Positions 16,430-25,946 are shown, counted from the stretch's first letter. The stretch: 64,000 bases of DNA from an uncultured Pseudanabaenaceae cyanobacterium (GCA_937949725.1 CALECT010000078.1:1-64000); one strand, 5' to 3'. Notes: generated by a model from the letters alone, not told the origin. A program made the numbers and translations.

Positions 16430-17251
16430 CTACACCAAATCCCGATCAGTCAGAATCTCATAGCCATCATTGGTCACCAACACCGTGTGCTCCCACTGAG
16501 CAGAGATGGCTTTGTCAATCGTCACCACCGTCCACTTATCGCGTAGCGTACGAGTCTGTTTCGTCCCCGCATTGAGAATAGGCTCAATCGCCAGGGTCAT
16601 GCCCGCCTTAAGCTTCACGTTACGCATCTCATTGGTGCGGTAGTTGAAGACCGAAGGCTCTTCATGGAGGTTACGGCCAACCCCATGCCCCGTGTATTCT
16701 TCCACGACCGAGAAGCCATTGGATTTCACGTGATCTTCTACAGCACCTGCGATATCTAGTAGATAGTTGCCCGCTTTAACCTGCTCAATGCCCTTGTAGA
16801 GTGCCTCGTTAGCAACCCGGATAAGCTTGTCTGCTTCAGGGGTGACTTCGCCCACTCCGATGGTGACGCAGGAGTCACCATGGAAACCTTGGAAGTAAGC
16901 ACCAGTGTCCACCTTGAGGACATCACCGGCCTTAATCTTCTTCTTTTTCCTGGGAATGCCGTGGACGACTTCATCATTGATGGAGGCGCAAATAGAAGCA
17001 GGGAAGCCGTGGTAGCCCTTAAAACTAGGAGTGGCACCCATCTCACGAATGCGCTTCTCGGCATAGACATCTAAGTCCATCGTCGTCATGCCCGGCGCGG
17101 CCATTTCGGAAACTTCCTTCAGGACCGTAGCCACGATCCGAGAGGCCTGGCGCATGATTTCGATTTCGCGCTTTGACTTAATCTCAACGCCCCGGCGCTG
17201 TTTGATGGTGGGGCCTTTATTAGGGGCTAGCAGGCTACCAAAAATGTTCAT
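16430..17251 (-). CDS. map: Methionine aminopeptidase, type I
   Basis: MAP removes the N-terminal Met from nascent proteins using two metal ions. The 273-residue form begins [14 protein letters not shown] at 17251; the in-frame extension to 17308 is not family-like. Metal ligands are visible in [15 protein letters not shown] (two Asp), [14 protein letters not shown] (His), AIEPIL (Glu) and WEHTVLV (Glu). The short N-terminal extension before the catalytic core ([13 protein letters not shown]) is usual for cyanobacterial and plastid-type MAPs. Confidence 0.95.
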   Translation of the reverse strand: MNIFGSLLAPNKGPTIKQRRGVEIKSKREIEIMRQASRIVATVLKEVSEMAAPGMTTMDLDVYAEKRIREMGATPSFKGYHGFPASICASINDEVVHGIPRKKKKIKAGDVLKVDTGAYFQGFHGDSCVTIGVGEVTPEADKLIRVANEALYKGIEQVKAGNYLLDIAGAVEDHVKSNGFSVVEEYTGHGVGRNLHEEPSVFNYRTNEMRNVKLKAGMTLAIEPILNAGTKQTRTLRDKWTVVTIDKAISAQWEHTVLVTNDGYEILTDRDLV

Positions 17252-17491
17252 ATACGAAGGGTGTGAGAACGAAGTCTTTCGCTGTGGCAAATGTGCCCAG
17301 GCATACATCTAATAAGCTAACAGAATCTCGGGGGCAAGGGGGACGGTGGTTGGGGAAGAAAATTGGAGAGTTTTCCGCCTATACCGCTTCAGCCCGTGGG
17401 CAAACTTATAACTTTTCGGCTTCAGGCTATAGACGCATCGCAACAACTAAGTAACAATGGGAGACTGTGAAAACTTGGCAGTAATAGAGTT

Positions 17492-17851
17492 ATGAGCGCT
17501 CAGCTAATTCGCTCCATCGAAGAAGAGCAGTTAAAATCGGATCTTCCGCAAATCAACGTCGGCGATACCGTTCGCGTTGGTGTTCGCATTCGCGAGGGTG
17601 AGAAAGAGCGGGTTCAGCCCTACGAAGGGACCGTTATTGCCATGCGCAACGGCGGCATCAACGAAACAATCACCGTCCGTAAAGTGTTCCAGGGCATTGG
17701 TGTAGAGCGAGTTTTCCTCGTTCATTCCCCCTTGGTCGAGGGCGTCAAGATCATGCGTCGCGGTAAAGTTCGTCGTGCCAAGCTTTACTATCTCCGCGAT
17801 CGCGTCGGCAAGGCGACCCGCGTCAAGCAGCGCTTCGATCGCCCCATGTAG
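17492..17851 (+). CDS. rplS: Ribosomal protein L19
   Basis: L19 lies at the 30S-50S interface. The 119-residue sequence has the family pattern [59 protein letters not shown] and the basic tail [26 protein letters not shown]. It is followed by tRNA-Trp, an arrangement seen in many cyanobacteria, but the secE-nusG genes that commonly come next are not here. Confidence 0.98.
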   Translation: MSAQLIRSIEEEQLKSDLPQINVGDTVRVGVRIREGEKERVQPYEGTVIAMRNGGINETITVRKVFQGIGVERVFLVHSPLVEGVKIMRRGKVRRAKLYYLRDRVGKATRVKQRFDRPM

Positions 17852-17901
17852 CATCAAAGCATTTAGCTTTGGTCAACGGTCATTGCCAAGTTCCCAAACG
17901 A

Positions 17902-17930
17902 CTAGCTGAAGTTAATTTAGCTTCAGCTAG
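17902..17930 (+). terminator. Hairpin downstream of rplS
   Basis: Perfect 10-bp arms CTAGCTGAAG and CTTCAGCTAG with a 9-nt loop, 50 bp after the rplS stop. No T-run follows, so it may attenuate or protect the mRNA end rather than terminate fully. Confidence 0.6.
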
Positions 17931-18024
17931 CTGAGTGGGTTGTCGATGAAATATTGGGTGTGATAGTTTTGAGGAAAGTTAAGCTAACCTGCACTGAATT
18001 GGGTTATGCTTGGTTTTCCAATCT

Positions 18025-18097
18025 GCGTCCTTAGTTCAGTTGGTAGAACGTCGGTCTCCAAAACCGAATGTCGGGGGTTCAAGTCCTCCAGGGCGCG
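18025..18097 (+). tRNA. trnW: tRNA-Trp (CCA)
   Basis: Acceptor arms GCGTCCT and AGGGCGC pair with one G-T wobble; D-arm TTAGTTCAGTTGGTAGAA, anticodon loop TCTCCAAAA with anticodon CCA, and T-loop GTTCAAG are in place. Discriminator base G is usual for tRNA-Trp. The 3' CCA is not encoded. Confidence 0.97.
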
Positions 18098-18117
18098 TTT
18101 TAATTGATTATCTGTTT

Positions 18118-18151
18118 AAGAGAGGTTTGGGGATATCCCTGAGCCTCTCTT
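18118..18151 (+). terminator. Probable terminator after tRNA-Trp
   Basis: AAGAGAGG (18118-18125) and CCTCTCTT (18144-18151) form a stem with an inner palindromic GGGATATCCC; a TGGTTTTA stretch follows. It lies 20 bp past the tRNA. Confidence 0.65.
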
Positions 18152-18446
18152 GGTTTTACTCGATATTGCAATGATTGTTGCCTGCCTGAGGCCGTAAAGC
18201 GCGAGCACGGTTGTCTGGCCATCGTGCAACTCTGCGCAAACTTGAGGCCATTTCCTGAGAAGGATTCATCGCCGCCTCAATGCTTAACCATCACGAGATT
18301 ATTTCGCCGATCCAGCCGTAAACCTCGTCTTGATAGCGCTTTGTAGGCAACCTCAAAAAAACTTTGGTGTTTTGTTTGACAAAACCATTCTGGCACTGCA
18401 ATATGTATGAGGCCAGCGCAAAGCGCGGGCTGCCAAATGCCCTTCT

Positions 18447-18520
18447 GGGCCTGTAGTTCAATTGGTTAGAGCACCGCCCTGTCACGGCGGAAGTTGCGGG
18501 TTCGAATCCCGTCAGGCCCG
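18447..18520 (+). tRNA. trnD: tRNA-Asp (GTC)
   Basis: GGGCCTG/CAGGCCC acceptor stem, D-arm GTTCAATTGGTTAGAGC, anticodon stem CCGCC/GGCGG with loop containing GTC, and T-arm GCGGGTTCGAATCCCGT give a complete cloverleaf with discriminator G. The CCA end is not encoded. Confidence 0.97.
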
Positions 18521-18522
18521 TT

Positions 18523-18552
18523 AAAAGCCCAGCACTTTTGTGTTGGGCTTTT
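18523..18552 (+). terminator. Terminator directly after tRNA-Asp
   Basis: AAAAGCCCAGCAC (18523-18535) pairs with GTGTTGGGCTTTT (18540-18552), one wobble, ending in a T-run, starting 3 bp past the tRNA. Confidence 0.9.
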
Positions 18553-18737
18553 GGGTTTTAAAACCCAGTGACCAATCTTTTCTCAGCAAGCATCTGGCTC
18601 TTTGCATCGGCTCCAAGCTCCGGCATCCAGGCTTTGTCAAAGCTCCATCGCTTTCACCCCGAGCGGACATGCAGAGCAATGCAACAAGGCGCTAAGATTA
18701 GAGACTGTTTTGCTCTATCCCATTTCTTCTGTCTGCC

Positions 18738-20192
18738 ATGGCTGTTCGTGTTCGCATTGCGCCAAGTCCCACCGGAAATCTCCACATCGGTACGGCTCGC
18801 ACGGCAGTGTTCAATTGGCTCTATGCCCGTGCCCAGGGTGGCCAGTTCATTCTGCGCATTGAGGATACGGACCTAGAGCGTTCTAAGCCTGAATTCACTG
18901 AGAATATTTTTGCCGGGCTCAAATGGTTGGGAATGGAATGGGATGAGGAGCCTGTCTACCAGTCTCAGCGGGCAGAACTCTATCAGCCCAAGATTCAGGC
19001 ATTCCTGGATAAAGGCTTGGCTTACCGAGCCTATGAAACCCCTGAAGAGCTAGATGCCATGCGGGCTGCCCAAAAGGCGGCTAAGCAAGCCCCTCGCTAT
19101 AACAATCAGCACCGCAACCTTTCCGCAGAACAGGAAGCGGCTTACAAAGCAGAGGGTCGCCAGGCGGTGATTCGCTTCAAAATTGATGATGACCGGGTGA
19201 TTAGCTGGAAGGACTTGGTGCGGGGAAATGTCACCTGGAAAGGCAGCGATTTGGGGGGCGATGTGGTCATTGCCCGCGCTGCGGACCCCAGCGAGATTGG
19301 CCCACCGCTCTACAACTTCGTTGTCGTGGTCGATGACATCGACATGGGCATGACCCATGTGATTCGTGGTGAGGACCACATTGGCAATACGCCGAAGCAA
19401 ATTCTGCTGTATGAGGCTCTGGGCGCTACGGTGCCTGAGTTTGGCCATACGCCCCTGATTCTCAATGCCGAGGGCCGCAAGCTGTCCAAGCGGGATGGCG
19501 TGACCTCTATCTCTGACTTCCAGGCGATGGGCTATGAAGCGGATGCCCTGGCCAACTACATGACTCTGCTGGGCTGGTCCCCACCGGAGCCTATGACTGA
19601 GCGTTTTAGCCTAGAGGAAGCGGCTAAAGCTTTTAGCTTTGACCGGGTTAACAAAGCCGGTGCAAAGTTTGACTGGGACAAGCTCAACTGGCTCAACAGT
19701 CAGGTGATTCATGAAATGGATCAAGAAGACTTGCTGACGAAGCTCATTCCGGTTTGGGAGGACGCGGGTCGCACGGTGGAGCTAGCTGACCAGAAAGCTT
19801 GGTTGATGGAGCTGGTGACGCTGATTCAGCCCAGTCTGGTCAAGCTGAATGATGCGGTGGAGGAGAGCAAACTGTTCTTTGCGGAGACGGTGCCCTTTGA
19901 TGAGAAGGCAACGGACTTATTGCAGCAGGAGCATGGGGCTGCGATCGCCCAAGGCTTCCTCACGGCATTAGGCGAAGCCGATAGCCTCGACCCCGATTCT
20001 GCTAAAGCCATGATTGGTGCCATCACAAAGGAGCTGGGCATCAAAAAAGGCATCGTCATGCGCAGTCTGCGAGCCTGCCTCACTGGCTCTCTGCAAGGAC
20101 CCGATTTGATGCAGTCCTGGATGCTGTTCAATCAGCGAGGCTGGGACGTGAAGCGTTTGGAGAAAGCGCTGGAGGTTGCCCAAGCTGGATAG
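18738..20192 (+). CDS. gltX: Glutamyl-tRNA synthetase
   Basis: GltX charges tRNA-Glu; in cyanobacteria the product also feeds chlorophyll and haem synthesis through glutamyl-tRNA reductase, and the enzyme usually also charges tRNA-Gln for later amidation. The 484-residue protein shows the class I signatures [11 protein letters not shown] (HIGH) near the start and KLSKRDG (KMSKS) near residue 252, plus [12 protein letters not shown]. Length is normal. Starts at the ATG at 18738 with typical sequence [13 protein letters not shown]. It is preceded by tRNA-Asp with its own terminator, so it has its own promoter. Confidence 0.97.
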   Translation: MAVRVRIAPSPTGNLHIGTARTAVFNWLYARAQGGQFILRIEDTDLERSKPEFTENIFAGLKWLGMEWDEEPVYQSQRAELYQPKIQAFLDKGLAYRAYETPEELDAMRAAQKAAKQAPRYNNQHRNLSAEQEAAYKAEGRQAVIRFKIDDDRVISWKDLVRGNVTWKGSDLGGDVVIARAADPSEIGPPLYNFVVVVDDIDMGMTHVIRGEDHIGNTPKQILLYEALGATVPEFGHTPLILNAEGRKLSKRDGVTSISDFQAMGYEADALANYMTLLGWSPPEPMTERFSLEEAAKAFSFDRVNKAGAKFDWDKLNWLNSQVIHEMDQEDLLTKLIPVWEDAGRTVELADQKAWLMELVTLIQPSLVKLNDAVEESKLFFAETVPFDEKATDLLQQEHGAAIAQGFLTALGEADSLDPDSAKAMIGAITKELGIKKGIVMRSLRACLTGSLQGPDLMQSWMLFNQRGWDVKRLEKALEVAQAG

Positions 20193-20327
20193 GCTCTGGA
20201 TATACTTTCGGTCGCTGGAACAGAACTTTAGCGGAAGCTTCTGTCAGGCTTGCGCTGATTTGATTAGGATGTCCCTGTAGATTGTGATGCCTGTTCTATC
20301 TGGATGTCGGTGAGGAGCATTGAAGTC

Positions 20328-20840
20328 ATGAAGTCAGTTCAAGCAGTGAAGGCTGTTGCAGTAAAAGCTGTTGCAGCATCTGTGGGGTTGGGTGTTTGCG
20401 GTGCGTTATTGGCTCCAACTACAGGCCTGGCACAGGTCGTAAGCCGCCGCCCCATGTTTACTAATGTGGTATTAAGCCCCCGATTTGCACCGGACCCTAC
20501 GGTGCTGCGTGGCATTAGCGGCGGTGAGCTTTCCATTCAGGAAGTCTCGGGCCGTTTTGAGACCGAAACTGGGCCTTGCATTGGCTTTGTCAGTGAGCGA
20601 CCGGACCACAAGATCAAGCTGGAAAGCTTTTTTGACTATCTCAATGTGGAAGTCTTGAGTGATCAGGACACGGTGATGCTGGTCAAGGGACCTGGGGGGA
20701 CTTGGTGTAGTGACAATCGCACTCCCGCTGGCTCCAGCATTGCGGGACAATGGCTGCCTGGTCGCTATGAAGTCTGGATTGGCACGATTCAGCCCGATAC
20801 CTATGTGCCCTATAGCTTGAAGCTGACTGAAGTTCAGTAG
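20328..20840 (+). CDS. Exported hypothetical protein
   Basis: Starting at the ATG at 20328 with GAGGAG 10 bp upstream, the 170-residue product has a signal peptide (MKSVQAVKAVAVKAVAASVG... ending near GLAQ) and a mature domain with a Cys pair (GPCIGF and GTWCSD) and a GGTWCSDNRTPAG loop with beta-strand-rich ends (WLPGRYEVWIGTIQ). This outline resembles small periplasmic beta-sandwich domains whose function is unknown; I do not recognise a named family. Confidence 0.7.
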   Translation: MKSVQAVKAVAVKAVAASVGLGVCGALLAPTTGLAQVVSRRPMFTNVVLSPRFAPDPTVLRGISGGELSIQEVSGRFETETGPCIGFVSERPDHKIKLESFFDYLNVEVLSDQDTVMLVKGPGGTWCSDNRTPAGSSIAGQWLPGRYEVWIGTIQPDTYVPYSLKLTEVQ

Positions 20841-21378
20841 GGCGATGGTTCCGAGAGCTTCTGTAAGAATCTCATCAGTTCAGCGATCGCGTTGTTCTAG
20901 CCGTTGGAACTGTCGCTGAATCAAATAGGTCATTAAAGGGAAAGGCATCACCCATGTCTTTCCCTTTTGCGTATCTGCTCTATTTATATGGACTGAACCG
21001 GCAGTTCGAATCACCGGAAGAGTCATGGAGATTAGATGGAGATTAAGCAGACGCAGGCGATTATGCCAAGCTTGCTCTACAATTGCGGGCATGTGAGGCC
21101 TGCAGCGATTTGCAAAAGGCTCAAAGGCTAGAGTGGCGAGGTTTAGGCATGGTTTTGAATGGCCTTCGCGATCGCCCCTTCTGCTGATGCTCTACCAGGC
21201 TGAGTCCTCGGATTTGCTCGTTGCCGCGCTAAAGATACGCATCCCTGTTAAAAATATCAGCGGAAGAAAGTGGTTTATTGTGCTTAAATTAGCTCCTAAA
21301 TAACCGATTTGTACGGCCAACCGCTAGGCTAAGCCCAGCCCAGCTCTCCCAGCTCCCTATGGAAGTCTCTGTTTGACT
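20841..21378. other. Intergenic region with one terminator hairpin
   Basis: Beyond the hairpin at 20935-20967 nothing convincing is present. A 70-codon frame on the minus strand (20880-21092) lacks a ribosome-binding site and family-like sequence. The right part is the promoter region of the large membrane protein gene. Confidence 0.35.
20935..20967 (+). terminator. Probable terminator of the 20328-20840 gene
   Basis: AAAGGGAAAG (20935-20944) and CTTTCCCTTT (20958-20967) pair perfectly around a 13-nt loop, 95 bp past the stop. Confidence 0.65.
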
Positions 21379-23424
21379 ATGCGACTGCAAAGCAAAAGTC
21401 CTGCCGAATCGATGACGACTACTGATGGTCCCATCATTACCATGCCCAATGCGGGCAGTAACCCCTGTCGTGGATTGGGGGACTATTTGCAGCGCCGCTG
21501 GACCGAAGAGGTGGGTGAATCCTCTATTAAGTTACGCTGTGCCCCTCGCCGTCAGCAGCTCCTAGTTTTGCTAGAGCATGCCATTGCTGAGCAACCTTCC
21601 GTTTCCGAGACCTTTCATCGAATCCAAACCCTCCTAGAAGAAGCACCAGAGTGTCTTTGGTTGAGCTGGCTAGGTGAGGATGAGGACTTGCCTGAAGTGG
21701 TGAAGTCCAGCATGTTTATGCGGGTCTCGAATGTTCGTAAGTCCTATGCTGAGCGGCAGTACGACATCAATCTCATGGCGGGGGTGGCACCCGGTATGGC
21801 TCCCCTGGACATTGATGAGCTATCAGCCAGCAATGACCTGATGCTGGAAGGCTTGGTTGTACAGACGCTAGTGGAGGTTGCTGAAGTCGAGCCTGAGGAA
21901 GCGATAAATCCTGAATTTGCCTCTGAGGTCAAGGCTGAGCAGAACGCAGAGCGGGTTTACGGTCCCCTAGAGGCATCTGCTACCACCGAAATTGAACCTG
22001 CGGATGAAAGCATTTCGACTCTCGCCCTGCGACCTAACAACGATCAAGAAGAAGAGAAATCTCAAGACCAAACTGCAGGCGGTGCGGACAGTGATTTGCC
22101 TGAGCGAGAAGCGCCTCTAGCCAAAGAGCCCTTTCATATTCCCAAAGGTGTTTGGGCTGCTGGTCTAGGTCTTTGTCTGGCAACCTTTGTGGGCAGTTTT
22201 TACGTGGCCTCCCGCCCCTGCCTGGTCAGCAGCTGTCCAGCATTAGCCCTAGCGGCTCAGCAGGGTCAAGACGCCACAAACCTACTCCAGGTTGCCAATA
22301 CCGGAGACGATCTGGAACAGTCTCGTCAGCAATTTGAGGTTGCCCTTAAGAGCCTGCGTCGAGTTCCCGGCTGGTCTTCCTACGGTGCAGAGGCCAAGGG
22401 ATTGCGCAATGGCTATCGCAAATTATTAGCGTCTTTAACCCCCGTCGAAGATGCCTTTGAACAGGCTGATCTGGCAGAAGAAAAGACGAGCCTAGGCACA
22501 GCATCTCCTGAGCGTTGGCAAGAGATTCAGGTTCATTGGGAAGCGGCGATCGCCCAGCTCCGCACTGTTTCCCCTAAAAGCCCCCTATACGCCCTAGCCC
22601 AAGACAAGCTCAAGCAATTTGAGGATTACCGCAGCCAAGCCCAGGTGAGCCTGGAGCGGGAGCAAGACGGCCAGCGCCTGGTGAAAAAGGCCCGAGGTTA
22701 CGTGACGAACTTAGCAACCGACGATGATGCTAGCGAGGACCCACTGTTCTTCCTCCAGCAGACTGAATCTCGATTGGAAGATGCCATTTTCACCCTGAAG
22801 AAGGTGCCTAAAGGAACAACTGCTTACAGCGAAGCCGTGCGTTTGCTGTCGAGCTACCAGTCGGAGCTTTCGATTAATCAGGGGCAGCAAAGCAAGGAAG
22901 CGTTCATCGTTGACAGCTACCGCGAAGCACTGCTTTACGCAGAAGATGCCAAGCGAGCTGAATCCGAGAGCCGCTGGCGCGATGCCAAAGATCATTGGCA
23001 AACCGCCCTCAATCGCATTGATCAAATTCCATCCAAATCGCCTTACTTCAACAAGGCACAGTCCCTGGTGACGGAGTACACCTACGCCCTGCAAGCTGCG
23101 GAGCAGCAGGCGGAGCAACAAGTCGCGCTGTACCAAGTTGAGTCAGAGCTGGATGTCCTCTGTGCAGGCTCACCCAAGGTCTGCACCTATGACGTGACGC
23201 CCAATAAAATCTCCGTGCAGCTCACGCTGGACTATGAGCGGGCCGTGCTGACGGCAGGCTCCCTCGGGGATGAGGACAGCCGCACTGGAGCCCTGCGCCA
23301 TGTGCAGGAATTGGAGGCGGCTTTGGAAGCCTCTAGTAACACCGCTCAGATTCCCCTGGAGCTGTATGACCCCGATGGCATCCTGGTGGGCACTCACCAG
23401 CCTCGGTTGTATGGCGAGGTTTAA
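21379..23424 (+). CDS. Large single-span membrane protein with helical repeats
   Basis: The roughly 680-residue protein is not one I can name. The N-terminal 100 residues look like a small folded domain (LGDYLQRRWTEEVGESSIKLRC...). An acidic linker follows up to about 255, then one transmembrane helix (VWAAGLGLCLATFVGSFYVA). After it comes a long Gln/Ala/Glu-rich helical region with repeated units such as WQEIQVHWEAAIAQLRTVSPKS and WRDAKDHWQTALNRIDQIPSKS, which look like related TPR-like hairpins, and a C-terminal globular end. The start could also be the ATG at 21412. It sits 14 bp before tilS, probably in one transcript. Confidence 0.75.
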   Translation: MRLQSKSPAESMTTTDGPIITMPNAGSNPCRGLGDYLQRRWTEEVGESSIKLRCAPRRQQLLVLLEHAIAEQPSVSETFHRIQTLLEEAPECLWLSWLGEDEDLPEVVKSSMFMRVSNVRKSYAERQYDINLMAGVAPGMAPLDIDELSASNDLMLEGLVVQTLVEVAEVEPEEAINPEFASEVKAEQNAERVYGPLEASATTEIEPADESISTLALRPNNDQEEEKSQDQTAGGADSDLPEREAPLAKEPFHIPKGVWAAGLGLCLATFVGSFYVASRPCLVSSCPALALAAQQGQDATNLLQVANTGDDLEQSRQQFEVALKSLRRVPGWSSYGAEAKGLRNGYRKLLASLTPVEDAFEQADLAEEKTSLGTASPERWQEIQVHWEAAIAQLRTVSPKSPLYALAQDKLKQFEDYRSQAQVSLEREQDGQRLVKKARGYVTNLATDDDASEDPLFFLQQTESRLEDAIFTLKKVPKGTTAYSEAVRLLSSYQSELSINQGQQSKEAFIVDSYREALLYAEDAKRAESESRWRDAKDHWQTALNRIDQIPSKSPYFNKAQSLVTEYTYALQAAEQQAEQQVALYQVESELDVLCAGSPKVCTYDVTPNKISVQLTLDYERAVLTAGSLGDEDSRTGALRHVQELEAALEASSNTAQIPLELYDPDGILVGTHQPRLYGEV

Positions 23425-23438
23425 GCGCTGATTCAGCT

Positions 23439-24542
23439 ATGGCAGCTCCCCATCAGAATCATCGGCCCCACTGGACGGATTTTCACGCCCGGCTGCAACA
23501 GCGCCTGAAGACACCCAAGCCAGGCTCTAGGCCAAACGAAAAGCCAAGCTATCTATTACCCCAGGGCCAATCTGTACTGATTGCCGTTTCAGGGGGCCAA
23601 GATTCTGTTGCCATGGCAGGTTTGCTAGCAGGATTACGCTCGAAGTGGGACTGGCAGATTGCGATCGCCCATTGCAATCATCGCTGGGCCCCCATTGAAG
23701 ATGAAGCTGCAACCCACGTGGAGCAGCTCGCAGAATCATTGGGTCTACCTTTTTTTTTGCGCGTTGCTGAGGAACCGCCTAAAGGAGAAGCTCGAGCTAG
23801 GAATTGGCGCTATGGCCAGTTGCAAGAGATTGCTCAGAAGGAAGGCTTTGGGGTTGTTGTGACGGGCCATACGGCAAGCGATCGCGCTGAAACCTTGCTC
23901 CATAACTTAGCGAGGGGCAGCGGTCTGGATGGCTTAACTTCCCTGGGGTGGCAACGCCCATTTGAATTCAAGTCGCGTCAATCCGATTCACGGACCTCTA
24001 GGGCAGTTCAACCGTCAGCATTGGCCAAAGCGCTTCAGCTGGTAAGACCCTTACTTGACTTTACGCGGGCTGAAACCGCTGAGATTTGTGAACTGCTTGG
24101 TCTAGAATTCTGGGAAGACCCGGTTAATCAAGATCTGAGCTACGCGCGAAATCGCATGCGCCACCGGGTTTTACCCGAATTAATTACTCAAATAAACCCC
24201 CGTGCAGCGGAGCACCTGGCCCAGACAGCGGAGCTGCTGGAGGCAGATGTGCAATACCTGGAGCGCCAGGCCCAAACCTTGCGGCAGCGGGCGGAGACGA
24301 GCACTGGGCTCAATCGTCGAATGCTAAAAGATGCGCCCTTAGCGTTGCAGCGACGGGCTGTGCGGCAGTTTCTACAGCAGCGCTTGCCCCAACAGCCTAA
24401 CGGAAGTCAGGTTGAAAAATTTATCGGGCTACTTCAAGCTCCCCAGAACAGTCAAACGGACCCATTTCCAGGGGGAAGCATCGCCCGAGTCGTCGGTGAT
24501 TGGGTCTGTCTTGAATCAGAAGAGGCGCAGCCCAGTTCCTAA
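23439..24542 (+). CDS. tilS: tRNA(Ile)-lysidine synthase
   Basis: TilS converts C34 of tRNA-Ile(CAU) to lysidine, so that the tRNA reads AUA. The P-loop SGGQDS (residues 51-56) of the N-type ATP pyrophosphatase family is present, followed by IAHCNHRW and VTGHTASDRAETLLHNLARGSG. A C-terminal substrate-binding part extends to 367 residues, near the usual range for cyanobacteria. The ATG at 23439 is 14 bp behind the preceding gene. Confidence 0.95.
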   Translation: MAAPHQNHRPHWTDFHARLQQRLKTPKPGSRPNEKPSYLLPQGQSVLIAVSGGQDSVAMAGLLAGLRSKWDWQIAIAHCNHRWAPIEDEAATHVEQLAESLGLPFFLRVAEEPPKGEARARNWRYGQLQEIAQKEGFGVVVTGHTASDRAETLLHNLARGSGLDGLTSLGWQRPFEFKSRQSDSRTSRAVQPSALAKALQLVRPLLDFTRAETAEICELLGLEFWEDPVNQDLSYARNRMRHRVLPELITQINPRAAEHLAQTAELLEADVQYLERQAQTLRQRAETSTGLNRRMLKDAPLALQRRAVRQFLQQRLPQQPNGSQVEKFIGLLQAPQNSQTDPFPGGSIARVVGDWVCLESEEAQPSS

Positions 24543-24551
24543 AACGTTGGT

Positions 24552-24758
24552 CTAGCGATACTTGATGGGCAAGGGCCGGGCTGCTGCTTTCTGGATCATC
24601 ATGATGCTGAGGGGCTTGAGTTCATCTGGCGTTAGAACACGGCCCTTGTAGTCCTTCGTGATGCTACAGCTGCTTTGGGCAGTGCCGCAGGGGACTCGCA
24701 CGGGAAAAAGGATAGTAAAGATGCTGAAGGCGATCGCGGTATAGCGAGAGAGAAACAT
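24552..24758 (-). CDS. Small putative exported protein
   Basis: The 68-residue product MFLSRYTAIAFSIFTILFPV... has a signal-peptide-like start, then PCGTAQSSCSITKDYKGRVLTPDELKPLS. AGGA lies 7 bp before the ATG. Two Cys after the hydrophobic stretch might form a disulfide. The gene converges on tilS with only 9 bp between stops. Whether it is expressed is uncertain. Confidence 0.5.
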   Translation of the reverse strand: MFLSRYTAIAFSIFTILFPVRVPCGTAQSSCSITKDYKGRVLTPDELKPLSIMMIQKAAARPLPIKYR

Positions 24759-24979
24759 GGCTGTTCCTACGATTGCTCTGACGAGGAGCGGGATAGCGGA
24801 CTACTTTTCTCTACAGGAGCAAATGTGACTGTTCCGGGAAGAGAAATTCATGAGAAACACAACTCTGCTCTCTCTTATTTTAAGTTGCCATATATTTTGG
24901 GTGAGCTTCGCTTCAAGTTTTTTACGACGATGCTTTAAAAGTTGACAGTGAAGAGAAAGAGAGTATGAATAATGCCGAT

Positions 24980-25011
24980 AAAAAAAGGCTCCAAACTTGT
25001 AGTTTGAAGCC
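24980..25011 (-). terminator. Minus-strand terminator
   Basis: GGCTTCAAACT and AGTTTGGAGCC pair around a 3-nt loop on the minus strand and run into seven T residues. It lies 250 bp past the RGSGR-repeat gene, the only candidate transcript. Confidence 0.85.
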
Positions 25012-25260
25012 CCGGTGTAAGGAGAAATAAAAATTCTAGCTATAACGAAATCCCATGGGGCAAAACACCTTTGACTCAAGCGGGCAAACAAGTCTTGCCA
25101 CAATCTGACGAGGACGTAGCAGAAGTTTCGGAAGTCAGGCTCAATTCGGAAGCGAAGTCTCTTTCACGCAATAGACTTGCAGTCATACTCATTCCGAATT
25201 AGACCAATCGCCTCAGCCTATCAGCGCTGATCCTGATTCATTAGCTGCGACATCCAAGAC

Positions 25261-25524
25261 TTAAGCAAGGGTGTTTACGCCGCGCTCGCTGCCACGATAG
25301 GAAATCATGTGGCGATCAAAACCACCATGGAAGCGACCACTGGCCCGGTAAGCTACGGTCTGTTCATCCTGCTCTAGGACCTCAGAAAGCAGGCTGCGGC
25401 CCCAGCCACTGTTAAAACGGCCACTGGCCCGATAGGCGAGGGTATCGACGCCGCGCTCGCTGCCACGGTAGGAAATCATGTAGCGATCAAAACCACCATG
25501 GAAGCGACCACTGGCCCGGTAAGC
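25261..25524 (-). repeat. 90-bp near-identical direct repeat inside the RGSGR-type gene
   Basis: Segments 25261-25350 and 25435-25524 encode AYRASGRFHGGFDR(H/Y)MISY blocks that differ at two residues. The very high nucleotide identity points to recent duplication or ongoing conversion. Confidence 0.85.
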
Positions 25525-25710
25525 TAGCAGGCCAGAGTGACTAAAGCGACCGCTACCTCGGAAAGCGACTTCGCCTTCGGTCTCGGCAGGCTGTATCATT
25601 TCTGGCGATGTCAAACCAGACTGAAAAACGGTAGCGGAAGCTGTGGAAACGGCTGCGGCAGCAACGAGGCAAGAAGCTGCGAGGGTGCTCTTGAAGTGGC
25701 GTAAAGACAT
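25261..25710 (-). CDS. Exported repeat protein with RGSGR-type motifs
   Basis: The 149-residue product begins MSLRHFKSTLAASCLVAAAAVSTASA, a clear signal peptide. The mature part repeats short units: AFRGSGRF once, AYRASGRF three times and SYRGSERG twice, spaced by HGGFDRYMI-type linkers. The pentapeptide RGSGR is the active motif of the heterocyst inhibitors PatS and HetN, but short proteins with such units also occur in other cyanobacteria, and this one has no PatS-like size. No Cys in the mature part. Function unknown. Confidence 0.75.
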   Translation of the reverse strand: MSLRHFKSTLAASCLVAAAAVSTASATVFQSGLTSPEMIQPAETEGEVAFRGSGRFSHSGLLAYRASGRFHGGFDRYMISYRGSERGVDTLAYRASGRFNSGWGRSLLSEVLEQDEQTVAYRASGRFHGGFDRHMISYRGSERGVNTLA

Positions 25711-25916
25711 GGGATACTGCGCCAAAAATTATACTCAACTGCTTCTATTTACATAGTGCTTAGGTGGTGTCCGGAATAAAAGTATCTTTTATTTCCCTGA
25801 GGAATTACGTAAATTTAGCACCATCATTGTGAGAATCCTATGTCGTATTAATGACTGACTGGCTGAGGCTTTGAGGAATTTTCGCTTGGCGCTAAAGGGC
25901 TGCTATTCATGTCAAA

Positions 25917-25946
25917 GCCGCCCGACCCCCTAGGGGGCCGAGCGGC
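25917..25946 (-). terminator. Probable terminator of the chlL-chlN unit
   Basis: A 14-bp GC-rich stem around TAG (GCCGCTCGGCCCCC / GGGGGTCGGGCGGC on the minus strand) pairs fully only as minus-strand RNA through two G-U wobbles, which fits its place 90 bp past the chlN stop. Confidence 0.75.

Noticed and set aside
20880..21092. 70-codon minus-strand frame downstream of the 20328 gene
   Set aside because: No start signal, no family likeness, and it spans the hairpin at 20935-20967.
25261..25524. CRISPR-like repetition
   Set aside because: Repeats are coding, 90 bp long and few; no spacers or cas genes occur anywhere in the window.
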